Made by a program: the position numbers and the translations under genes. Below, one piece after another: positions 45,398 through 51,360 of a stretch of 51,360 nt of DNA. The notes below the pieces were generated by a model. The model had not been told where the DNA came from. It saw nothing but the letters and a program-made list of their open reading frames with translations, and ran no database searches. Position 1 is the stretch's first letter; each line of letters opens with the position of its first letter. The stretch comes from an uncultured Clostridia bacterium (GTDB taxonomy: Bacteria > Bacillota > Clostridia > TANB77 > CAG-508): contig CAKOVG010000006.1 of NCBI GenBank assembly GCA_934121875.1, positions 1-51,360 of the forward strand. The letters run 5' to 3'.

Positions 45398-45985
45398 TTA
45401 TTCTTTTTCTAGCATTCCCTCTATAATTTCTTCTAAATCAGTAGTGTCTATAACAGACTTTATGCTTGCTTTTAGTACATCTTGTGGATCAACATTCTTT
45501 AAATTTAAAATATATCCATTTTTTAATGCTAATTGCCTAATAAATTCTCTATTAGTTCTTCCGTTTCCTTCTCTAAAAGGATGTAACACATTTAGCTCAG
45601 ATAAATAATATGCTAATCTTTTAGCTAGTTCATGTTTTGAAAGTCCTTCTAAAAACTTTTCTTTCTTTAATTGTTCTAAAAGTCTGTCTAACTCTGGTTC
45701 GATATATTCAAAACTCGCAAATCTAAATTCTCCTTTTCCAATATTTTCTTCTCTAAATTTGCCTGCAAAAGGATATATGTCTTCAAATAAATACTTATGT
45801 ATTGAAATATAGTGGTTCTTGTTAAATGTTCCGGTAATCCCTTGTATTCTTAAGCCTAATGATTTAGCTGCTGTAATTTTAGCCTCATATTTTTCTAGTT
45901 GCTTATAATCTCTAATATTTAATTTATTTATTAAAGTTCCACTATTCTCATAGCAATATTTTGAGCCTTCATATAAATTTCTCAT
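45398..45985 (-). CDS. fic: Fic-domain AMP transferase toxin
   Basis: Fic/DOC-fold enzyme, 195 residues. The active-site motif HPFREGNGRTNR is at about 135-146, and the N-terminal part has YPFAGKFREENIGKGEFRFA, the flap that positions the target. Fic enzymes usually AMPylate proteins such as gyrase subunits. An upstream ATG at 46024 exists, but ATG 45985 has GGGGAGAG five bases before it. The small gene at 46083-46247 is probably its antitoxin. A hairpin lies between them. Confidence 0.92.
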   Translation of the reverse strand: MRNLYEGSKYCYENSGTLINKLNIRDYKQLEKYEAKITAAKSLGLRIQGITGTFNKNHYISIHKYLFEDIYPFAGKFREENIGKGEFRFASFEYIEPELDRLLEQLKKEKFLEGLSKHELAKRLAYYLSELNVLHPFREGNGRTNREFIRQLALKNGYILNLKNVDPQDVLKASIKSVIDTTDLEEIIEGMLEKE

Positions 45986-46042
45986 TACTACTCTCCCCGT
46001 ATTTTTTATATCTAATAACAACATGAGTTTAATTTAAAAACA

Positions 46043-46079
46043 AAAAGTTGTCAATATTTTTTATGCATTGACAACTTTT
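46043..46079 (-). terminator. Hairpin/terminator between antitoxin and fic
   Basis: Perfect 13-bp arms at 46043-46055 and 46067-46079. On the minus strand the stem is followed by TTGTTTTT. Placed inside the antitoxin-toxin pair, it would keep most transcripts antitoxin-only. Confidence 0.75.
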
Positions 46080-46082
46080 AAA

Positions 46083-46247
46083 CTAAATTTGTGCTTTTAT
46101 CATATTTATTAACTCTGGCATTGCCACCTCATTTTCAGCTAACATTTTGTACATGTTTACATCATTTTCTGTAATATTCATACCTTCAATAGCTAAATCA
46201 TTTTTTATATTATCTATATTAAATTTAAAAATTTCTTCATTGAACAT
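46083..46247 (-). CDS. Small Fic antitoxin (VbhA-like)
   Basis: A 54-residue acidic helical protein, MFNEEIFKFNIDNIKNDLAI then EGMNIT and a final helix. Small antitoxins of class I Fic toxins carry S/TxxxEG/N in an inhibitory helix. Here the helix has DLAIEG: the Glu-Gly is present, but the Ser/Thr is replaced by Asp. The glutamate would block ATP binding in the toxin. GGGAGGA precedes ATG at 46247. Assignment rests on position, size and the EG pair, so it is probable, not certain. Confidence 0.7.
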   Translation of the reverse strand: MFNEEIFKFNIDNIKNDLAIEGMNITENDVNMYKMLAENEVAMPELINMIKAQI

Positions 46248-46306
46248 TTTTTATCCTCCCTTTTGGATATTTGGTTTTTTCAAACCCTACAATACTATTA
46301 TACCAC

Positions 46307-46341
46307 AAAATCACTAAAAAGTATAGCTTTTTAGTGATTTT
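46307..46341 (-). terminator. sortase hairpin overlapping antitoxin promoter
   Basis: Arms at 46307-46320 and 46328-46341 form a 14-bp stem just past the sortase stop, with a poor T tract. On the minus strand TATAAT (46302-46297) follows directly and is probably the -10 of the antitoxin promoter; no good -35 is seen at 17 nt. Confidence 0.6.
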
Positions 46342-46358
46342 TGTAATATTTTATATAA

Positions 46359-47129
46359 TTAAATTTCTCTTAATTTTAATACTAGCCTTTGTTTTCCACC
46401 ATTTGTACATGTAATTAAAGTAAGTTCCTTTTTTTGCATTTCGCGCGCAACTACTTGACTAGTACAGCTAACATCTGTAGGTTCAACTACTTTTTTGTCA
46501 TAAACTTGATATGTAATTGTTCTTCCAGTTAAGTCTGTTAGTTCTGCTGTATCTCCATTTTTTAATTTATGTAATTTTCCAAACATTTTGCCATTTTCAT
46601 AATAATGCCCTACTATACAGTAGTTCCCAATTTCGTTTGGTTTCAGGTCTTTTGGATGATATTTATTTATAGATACAAACAATAATTCTGGTGATGTTGC
46701 TGAAAGTACTGGATACTCAATATTAATTTTTGGTATTTTTAAAATTGCCTCAGTTGTATATTTTACTCCATCTCTTGATGTATATGTTTTAGTATCAATT
46801 TTTTTAGCTGTATTGGTTAATTCTGGATTTTGGCTGGAAGCTGTTGTTTGATTTGTATTTTCTTCAGTTGTTCCAGGAACCTCTAATATAACAACAATTT
46901 TATCATTATCTTCTTGTTTTACTGTATCATCTACTTGATATTTTATTTCTGCTAATAGTTCTTTTGAAACTTCTTCACTTTTATTTCTATCATATTCTGC
47001 ATATATGTAATATGAAAACAACAGGCAGATTAAAAATACTGATAAAAACAATTCTAGTTTATATATTAGTTTTTTTCTTTTAATTTCTGGTGTAACATAT
47101 AGCTTTTGAGTTACTAATATTTGATTCAT
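46359..47129 (-). CDS. Sortase
   Basis: Membrane-anchored cysteine transpeptidase that links proteins to the wall. An N-terminal membrane segment (about residues 27-44) precedes a T/N-rich linker. The sortase barrel follows, with His175 in CIVGHYYENG, Cys241 in LTLITCTNGG and Arg248 in KQRLVLKL. Subclass D is likely but not certain. The adjacent DGR target ends in its variable region and shows no LPxTG-type end, so it is not an obvious substrate. The gene has its own promoter. Confidence 0.93.
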   Translation of the reverse strand: MNQILVTQKLYVTPEIKRKKLIYKLELFLSVFLICLLFSYYIYAEYDRNKSEEVSKELLAEIKYQVDDTVKQEDNDKIVVILEVPGTTEENTNQTTASSQNPELTNTAKKIDTKTYTSRDGVKYTTEAILKIPKINIEYPVLSATSPELLFVSINKYHPKDLKPNEIGNYCIVGHYYENGKMFGKLHKLKNGDTAELTDLTGRTITYQVYDKKVVEPTDVSCTSQVVAREMQKKELTLITCTNGGKQRLVLKLREI

Positions 47130-47165
47130 TTTTAACCCCCTATCTCTTTTGTATCATACAATAAT

Positions 47166-47194
47166 AGTATAACATATTTTTCGAATATACACAA
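47166..47194 (-). promoter_or_regulatory. Sortase promoter
   Basis: On the minus strand, TTGTGT at 47194-47189, 17 nt, TATACT at 47171-47166; GGGGG site before ATG 47129. Confidence 0.6.
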
Positions 47195-47244
47195 TTGATT
47201 TTTAGTATTTTTATAAATATTCTTTCTTTTCCATATCTTTAAAA

Positions 47245-47291
47245 ATCACGTTTTTGCAACTATTTTTAACGTTTTTATCACGTTTTTGCAA
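47245..47291. repeat. Direct repeats upstream of the DGR
   Basis: atcacgtttttgcaa occurs at 47245-47259 and again at 47277-47291 (32-nt period), with a partial copy (aacgttttt) between. The rest of the 350-nt gap between the sortase and the DGR is AT-rich and holds only the two promoters. Confidence 0.75.
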
Positions 47292-47379
47292 TTAAATTAT
47301 TTTATTTATTGCAATTAGCATACTTTGATTTACAAGTAAAAATAAATTAGTAATTAAATAAATAATATAAAAATTAGTA

Positions 47380-47408
47380 TTGACAGTATATTATTTATGT
47401 AGTATATT
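47380..47408 (+). promoter_or_regulatory. Promoter of MutS-like/RT transcript
   Basis: TTGACA at 47380-47385, 17 nt, TATATT at 47403-47408. Leader of about 65 nt before ATG 47480 with an AAAGG site. Confidence 0.75.
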
Positions 47409-47479
47409 GTATACAGTATCTGGAAATAAAGTTTATTTTTGGAAACATTCATATTTTTACTAAAGAAAGGTGTATACAA

Positions 47480-47896
47480 ATGAGTAAAATATATAACAAA
47501 TATTTAGAATTAAAATCTAGTCCTGATCACTCTACAAATACTTTATATCTATTTAAATCTGGTTTATTTTTTATTTTTGTCGATGAAGATGCAAAACTTG
47601 TTTCTAATTTATTAAATTTAAAGCTTGGCAACCTTAACGAATCTGTAGTTAAATGTGGTTTTCCTTGCAATTCTTTAAAAAAGTACTTGGCTTTATTTAA
47701 AAGCACACCATATAATATAGAAATTATTTCTATTAATTCTCAAGAATTACCTGTTTCGTCTAATAACTATTTAATTTCAGAACAACTAGAACACATTGCA
47801 ACTGAAATTTTAGATTTAGAAATTGATAATTTATCAATTAGCCAAGCTTATGATTTTTTATATCAAATACAAAATAAAATTAAGGCAATAAAATAA
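47480..47896 (+). CDS. MutS-domain-I-like DGR accessory protein (a)
   Basis: A 138-residue protein. Its N-terminal 95 residues align by pattern with MutS domain I: TLYLFKSGLFFIFVDEDAKLV matches the strand pair with FY...D.A, and VKCGFPCNSLKKYLALFK matches the CGFP-type loop. A short helical tail follows. No MutS ATPase or clamp domains are present. A similar protein is encoded at 49597-50037. MutS-like small proteins have been described as DGR accessories. The stop shares one base with the RT start (TAATG), so the pair is coupled. Function in mutagenic retrohoming is not known. Confidence 0.75.
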   Translation: MSKIYNKYLELKSSPDHSTNTLYLFKSGLFFIFVDEDAKLVSNLLNLKLGNLNESVVKCGFPCNSLKKYLALFKSTPYNIEIISINSQELPVSSNNYLISEQLEHIATEILDLEIDNLSISQAYDFLYQIQNKIKAIK

Positions 47897-48855
47897 TGAA
47901 AAGATTAAACAATTTATATGAAAATATTTATAAATTTGAAAATATTTTAGATGCTTTTAATGAAGTATGTAAAAATACAAAAAGTAAAAGAAAAGTTGCT
48001 AATTTAAAGGAGTACAAGGCTACCTATATCTCTCGAATTTACAATATTTTAAAAAATAGAGCATATACTCCTGGTCCAGTTAATATTTTTATAATTCATG
48101 AACCTAAAGAAAGGCGTATAGTTAGCCAAGGAGTTCAAGATAAAATTATAAATCACCTAGTAGCAAGGCATATTTTATACCCAGCAATTGTACCATGTTT
48201 GCTTGATGTAAATGTTGCTAGTAGAAAAGGTATGGGAACAAGTCAGGGGCTTAAAATTGCAACACAATTCCATAAAATTTGCAAAATAAAATATAAAAGA
48301 TATTATATTTTAAAATGTGATGTTAGTAAATTTTTTTACAGCATTGATCATGATATTTTAAAGCAAAAAGTGAAGAAAAAAATAAAAGATTTAGAAGCTT
48401 TAAAAATTATTTTTGATATTATAGATAGTGAAGAAAATGGTTTAGGAATAGGTGCTATGACTAGTCAAGTTTTAGCAATATTTTATTTAAATGATTTAGA
48501 TCATTATATTAAGGAAGTATTAAAAATAAAGTATTATGTTAGATATCAAGATGATTTTTTAATATTTCATCATTCTAAGGAATATTTAAAATATTGTTTA
48601 TCTCAAATTAAAAATTTTTTAAAAAATGAAAAACTGACATTAAATTCAAAAACAAGAATTTATAGAAATACAAATAATTTTATATTTTTAGGTAGAAACT
48701 CTAAGGGGGAATATGCCAGATATAGAATGGTTAATAGAAAACTCAAAAAAAATATATATCTATATAGAGCAAATAAATTAAGTCTTCCCAGTGTAGTTAG
48801 TAGTATTATTTGTTATAAAAATTTATGTAAAACTACAATTCCAAAGCCTAAATAA
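47896..48855 (+). CDS. Diversity-generating retroelement reverse transcriptase
   Basis: A 319-residue RT. Motif A KCDVSKFFYSIDHD (near residue 140), the catalytic pair YQDD (near 217-220) and motif D/E LNSKTRIYRNTNNFIFLGR are complete. The motif between them is GIGAMTSQVLAIFYLNDLDH, i.e. IGxxxSQ. This variant distinguishes DGR RTs, which misincorporate at adenines, from group II intron RTs. No maturase or endonuclease domain follows. It is on the plus strand, opposite to the TR and the target. A weak hairpin (48863-48892) follows its stop. Confidence 0.95.
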   Translation: MKRLNNLYENIYKFENILDAFNEVCKNTKSKRKVANLKEYKATYISRIYNILKNRAYTPGPVNIFIIHEPKERRIVSQGVQDKIINHLVARHILYPAIVPCLLDVNVASRKGMGTSQGLKIATQFHKICKIKYKRYYILKCDVSKFFYSIDHDILKQKVKKKIKDLEALKIIFDIIDSEENGLGIGAMTSQVLAIFYLNDLDHYIKEVLKIKYYVRYQDDFLIFHHSKEYLKYCLSQIKNFLKNEKLTLNSKTRIYRNTNNFIFLGRNSKGEYARYRMVNRKLKKNIYLYRANKLSLPSVVSSIICYKNLCKTTIPKPK

Positions 48856-48904
48856 TACCAATATGTGCAAGGCACAAATATATTCTTGCACAATTTTGGC
48901 ATTT

Positions 48905-48930
48905 AAAAAGGTCCTCATACGAGAACCTTT
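48905..48930 (-). terminator. Terminator of the avd-TR transcript
   Basis: On the minus strand, a 6-bp stem AAAGGT/ACCTTT plus three inner pairs (one mismatch, loop ATAC) is followed by TTTTT. It lies past the TR, so the TR transcript ends near 48905, about 50 nt short of the RT stop. Upstream within the transcript, agtttaag/cttaaact (49009-49029) forms another hairpin. Confidence 0.75.
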
Positions 48931-49102
48931 GCATAAAAATAGTGCTAAAGTATAATCCCTTTCGCTATACTGCTACTAACAACTATACTTATCTATTTTT
49001 TGTTTATAGTTTAAGAATACCTTAAACTAAAGGACACAGTTTGTTTCTATCTAAAACTTCTCTTACTATACCTTAGTAATAGTAACCACAGTTTTTTAGA
49101 AG

Positions 49103-49251
49103 CTACCGCGCGCACCCCATAGCTGTTGCTGTTAGTGTTGACGTTAGAGTTCCACAAGTTGTAGTTGTTCACGTTGCCGTTAGAGTTCACATTGCGCAAA
49201 CCAAAGTTCGAATTGTTAGTGTTCGCATTCACGTACGAAGACGCAAGCCAG
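49103..49251 (-). repeat. DGR template repeat (TR)
   Basis: A 149-nt copy of the VR at 50339-50487, read on the minus strand. It is full of AAC/AAT codons (Asn), the usual mutable form. All 22 differences to the VR are at TR adenines (about 42 in total); none is at C, G or T. The 3' ends (GGGGTGCGCGCGGTAG) are identical in both. The TR begins 12 nt after the avd stop. The open frame that seems to run through it (49047-49232) is not a gene. The high G+C is unlike its surroundings. Confidence 0.97.
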
Positions 49252-49262
49252 ACAACTATGCC

Positions 49263-49616
49263 CTATTCTGGTTTGTTGTACATTTTTAACAAACCCGATA
49301 TATATTTAATTATATCGTCTAATTTTTCAGATAGTTTAATATACCTTTTTTGGGGTAATAAACCTCTGTCATAGCTTAAATTAATTAAAAAATCTACCAT
49401 TTTAACTTTTGCTATAGCTCTCATTAGTAAGTATTTCTTTTCTGTTATGTTGTCCATCATGTTCGCTCGATATACTAGTTCTAATAGGTCATAACTACTA
49501 TCTTTTATTCTTCTTTTTATTTCAATGTCTTTTTTTGGAAAGTTTTCTAATTCATCTTCTACTCTTATTATAAATTCCCTTATGAATTGTAATACCTTAA
49601 ATTTTTCTTCTCTCAT
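49263..49616 (-). CDS. avd: Avd-like DGR accessory protein
   Basis: A 117-residue helical protein in the size and pattern of the Avd four-helix bundle (VLQFIREFIIRVEDELENFP; YDLLELVYRANMMD; AIAKVKMVDFLINL; KRYIKLSEKLDDIIKYI). Avd forms a pentamer that binds RT and the TR RNA. The ATG overlaps the upstream MutS-like gene by 20 nt, and the TR follows the stop at once. That order (avd then TR) matches the Bordetella phage element. Recognised from pattern and place. Confidence 0.85.
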   Translation of the reverse strand: MREEKFKVLQFIREFIIRVEDELENFPKKDIEIKRRIKDSSYDLLELVYRANMMDNITEKKYLLMRAIAKVKMVDFLINLSYDRGLLPQKRYIKLSEKLDDIIKYISGLLKMYNKPE

Positions 49617-50037
49617 CTAAAATCACTTTTTCTATTTGAAATATTAATTTTTTATTATTTAAATTATGTATTAAATACTGGTATATATTATCTGCTTTAT
49701 TTTTTGAATCTATATATTCTCTTGCTTTTTCGTAAATTTTAGTGTATGTATTTAAATTTTTATTATCTAAAGTTTCGTCAACATCATATCCATTTTTTTT
49801 GTCTACAATTAAATAATTAATTTTTTTATTTTCTAATTTTGCCATTACTTTATGTATATTTTCTATTGGAAAGCCGCAACTTATTATTCCTTCTAGTTCC
49901 TTTTGTTTGTAGCCCAACAGGTAACTCATTATATATGAATCTTTTCCATATACATTATAAAATTTACCAGCTTTTACTATTACTATAGTGTTAGGGTGTA
50001 TAGTTTTTATTGTTTTTATTATTGTAATTACAGCCAT
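49597..50037 (-). CDS. MutS-domain-I-like DGR accessory protein (b)
   Basis: A 146-residue protein with a clear MutS domain I: HPNTIVIVKAGKFYNVYGKD (the FYxxYGxDA strand), then IISCGFPIENIHKVMAKLEN and INYLIVDKKNGYDVDE. It is closer to canonical MutS than the plus-strand copy at 47480. A helical tail of about 50 residues is extra. It leads the msl-avd-TR transcript from its own promoter. Its ATG has AAAAGGAAA. No mismatch-binding Phe-X-Glu (FxE) can be claimed: the aligned site reads GKFYNVYG, without the Glu. Confidence 0.8.
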   Translation of the reverse strand: MAVITIIKTIKTIHPNTIVIVKAGKFYNVYGKDSYIMSYLLGYKQKELEGIISCGFPIENIHKVMAKLENKKINYLIVDKKNGYDVDETLDNKNLNTYTKIYEKAREYIDSKNKADNIYQYLIHNLNNKKLIFQIEKVILDERRKI

Positions 50038-50069
50038 ATTAAATTTTCCTTTTCATTTGTATTTTTAAA

Positions 50070-50099
50070 ATTATACACATATATTATATATATTGTCAA
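50070..50099 (-). promoter_or_regulatory. Promoter of MutS-like-avd-TR transcript
   Basis: On the minus strand, TTGACA at 50099-50094, 18 nt, TATAAT at 50075-50070. Its -35 is identical to that of the plus-strand promoter at 47380. Confidence 0.8.
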
Positions 50100-50169
50100 T
50101 ACATTCATTACAATTATTAACATTTTTTGCATATATTACCATAGAAGGAATTTTATATAGTATAAAAAA

Positions 50170-50206
50170 ATAGAAAATAGATTTTATACTATTCTCTATT
50201 TTCTAT
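50170..50206 (-). terminator. Terminator of the DGR target gene
   Basis: Perfect 12-bp arms atagaaaataga (50170-50181) and tctattttctat (50195-50206), followed by seven T on the minus strand. It separates the target from the msl-avd-TR transcript. Confidence 0.9.
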
Positions 50207-50214
50207 TATAAATG

Positions 50215-50247
50215 CACGCTGCCAGACATAAAGCCTGGCAGAGCGTG
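50215..50247. repeat. GC-rich hairpin downstream of the VR
   Basis: cacgct-gccag (50215-50225) pairs with ctggc-ag-agcgtg (50235-50247): 11 bp with a 2-nt bulge and a 9-nt loop. It is 81 nt past the target stop. No T run follows on either strand; a 5-bp palindrome (gttcg/cgaac, 50247-50259) adjoins it. DGRs use a hairpin or cruciform downstream of the VR for target recognition, usually much closer. Confidence 0.65.
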
Positions 50248-50327
50248 TTCGTTACGAACTTATTTAATAATTATTGTTAATTTATTTTTTTGAACTTTAA
50301 AGTACTCTATTTTACCTGGATATCAGA

Positions 50328-51360
50328 TTATAGAGAAACTACCGCGCGCACCCCATAGCTGCCGCTGTAAGTGCCGACGCTAGAGCCCCACAAGTAGCAG
50401 CGGTTCACGTAGCCGCCAGAGTACACACTGCGCAAACCAAAGTACGAATCGTCAGTGTCCGCATACACGTACGAAGACGCAAGCCAGTAACTACAGTTTG
50501 ATGTGTCTTCTGCATTTCTAAATAATAACTTGTATGCAGGTGTTGTTTTTGCTATTCCTACTGTTGTTCCAGAACTATTGTCTGTTAATGTATCTGGATA
50601 ATAATAGTAATAAGTACTTGTTTCTGTTATTGATGTTACTCCATTTGAGCCTATTGCTCTTCCATCTGGATGTTCATATTTATTGCCTGATAAACTTCCG
50701 TTATATTTTTGTCCATTTGTTCCTGTACTTCCACTTGATGTATATGTTACTTTGTTTCCATATTCATACATATTTCCTTGAGCATATTTTTTTCCGTCTC
50801 CTGTTTTATTTGGATCATATCCTGTTACTCTATTTATATCTTCTACTTTTATACTCCTTGCATTTGTTCCATATGGTTTACACATATTATCTAATTGTGC
50901 TACTCCTGTGTTATATCCTTCTTTTCCTGATAATGGTAATGTTCCTATGTCTTTTGTTGACATTATTAGTAATTTTCCATTTTCTGCTCCTAATATTTTC
51001 CATCCTCCTGTATAACTTGATACTCCACAAGCATAATCATAGTTTTCTCCAACTTCTTTTGTTACTGTAGCTCCTGTTGTTTTATGTGTTCCTGTTAATT
51101 TGGTTTTATTTTGAGTCCATGTATAATCTGATACTGCTATTTGTGCTTTTACTGTTCCTTTTACTGTTTCTTTTTTGTTTCCAGCATTATCTACTGATAA
51201 TACATGTAAATACCAGTCACCACCTGATGTTACTTTTAAGTTTATTGTTCCTGTTTCACTTACAAATGTATTGCTATATTTATTTTCTTCTATTCCTATT
51301 GCTGTACTTGTTTGGTTAAATTCCCATTTACTTTTGCTTGGGTTTATTCCACTTTCATTA
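50328..51360 (-). CDS. DGR target protein, C-type-lectin variable domain (5' truncated)
   Basis: The frame is open to the window edge (51360), so start and N-terminus are missing. The visible part begins with an Ig-like repeat (VTSGGDWYLHVLSVDNAGN), then a linker (TWTQNKTKLTGTHKTTGATV) and a domain with WKILGAENGKLLIMS. The C-terminus is the C-type lectin fold typical of DGR targets, with YWLASSY before the variable codons and YGVRAVVSL at the end. It is probably exported and displayed outside the cell. It has no sorting signal at its C-terminus, so any anchor must be N-terminal. Confidence 0.9.
   Translation of the reverse strand, partial: NESGINPSKSKWEFNQTSTAIGIEENKYSNTFVSETGTINLKVTSGGDWYLHVLSVDNAGNKKETVKGTVKAQIAVSDYTWTQNKTKLTGTHKTTGATVTKEVGENYDYACGVSSYTGGWKILGAENGKLLIMSTKDIGTLPLSGKEGYNTGVAQLDNMCKPYGTNARSIKVEDINRVTGYDPNKTGDGKKYAQGNMYEYGNKVTYTSSGSTGTNGQKYNGSLSGNKYEHPDGRAIGSNGVTSITETSTYYYYYPDTLTDNSSGTTVGIAKTTPAYKLLFRNAEDTSNCSYWLASSYVYADTDDSYFGLRSVYSGGYVNRCYLWGSSVGTYSGSYGVRAVVSL
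50339..50487 (-). repeat. DGR variable repeat (VR)
   Basis: The last 149 nt of target coding sequence before the stop region, paired with the TR at 49103-49251. Relative to the TR it has 22 substitutions, all at TR adenines: 15 A to G, 6 A to T, 1 A to C by my count. They change mostly first and second codon positions of Asn codons, giving Tyr, Asp, Gly, Ser, Arg. The one AAC kept unchanged is the first of the pair before TGC/TAC. Confidence 0.97.

Noticed and set aside
47896..48855. Group II intron reverse transcriptase or retron
   Set aside because: No maturase domain or intron RNA ends, and the IGxxxSQ motif with an adjacent TR/VR pair identifies a DGR.
49047..49232. A 61-residue Asn-rich protein gene
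   Set aside because: It is the DGR template repeat read as an open frame; the codons mirror the VR and no ribosome site is present.
50215..50247. Rho-independent terminator
   Set aside because: No T run on either strand; a good terminator lies just beyond at 50170-50206.

Overview
The window is AT-rich and carries a gram-positive, endospore-forming gene set: spoIIGA, sigE, sigG, ylmC/ymxH, a BofC-like protein, a SpoVD-type penicillin-binding protein and MraZ. Gene order and codon choice suggest an uncultured gut-type member of the Clostridia. The species cannot be named from this sequence.

Layout. 1-564: 5' end of a 16S rRNA gene (minus strand) with two tandem promoters. 565-3368: ylmC, sigG, sigE, spoIIGA. 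3505-10225: ftsZ, ftsA, sbp, two DUF881 genes, ftsQ, murA. 10319-13090: topB and a lipoprotein-like DUF3298 gene. 13269-16187 (plus strand): a ClpC-like ATPase with a zinc-finger N-terminus, then pgsA. 16201-21756: bofC-like gene, sua5, comEC, NlpC/P60 hydrolase. 21977-26612: str operon (tuf, fusA, rpsG, rpsL). 26792-35202: coiled-coil protein, trmFO, SNF2 helicase, topA. 35300-45122: dcw cluster (murG, ftsW-type, mraY, murE, PBP, ftsL, rsmH, mraZ), interrupted by a small high-GC gene cassette. 45398-47129: Fic toxin/antitoxin and a sortase. 47380-51360: a diversity-generating retroelement (DGR).

Main finding. Four genes (sigG, sigE, spoIIGA, comEC) are broken in the standard reading frame. 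In each, the break is at an in-frame CGG codon. Skipping its C restores the conserved protein, and the next codon becomes GGN, a conserved glycine. In all other native genes I found no in-frame CGG, although the string occurs out of frame more than 50 times. The one exception is the foreign-looking gene at 42455-42742. This suggests that CGG is unassigned or starved here and works as a +1 frameshift signal, concentrated in sporulation and competence genes.

Second system. The DGR has a reverse transcriptase, an Avd-like protein, two MutS-domain-I-like proteins, a 149-nt template repeat (TR) and a 149-nt variable repeat (VR) ending a secreted-type target protein. All 22 TR/VR differences are at TR adenines. 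The reverse transcriptase and one MutS-like gene are transcribed towards the TR from the opposite strand, so the element is a convergent two-operon DGR.

A third layer is a predicted switch at sigG. An inverted repeat hides the sigG ribosome-binding site only in read-through mRNA, because its distal arm lies inside a sigma-F-type promoter. All positions were read by eye; no searches were run.
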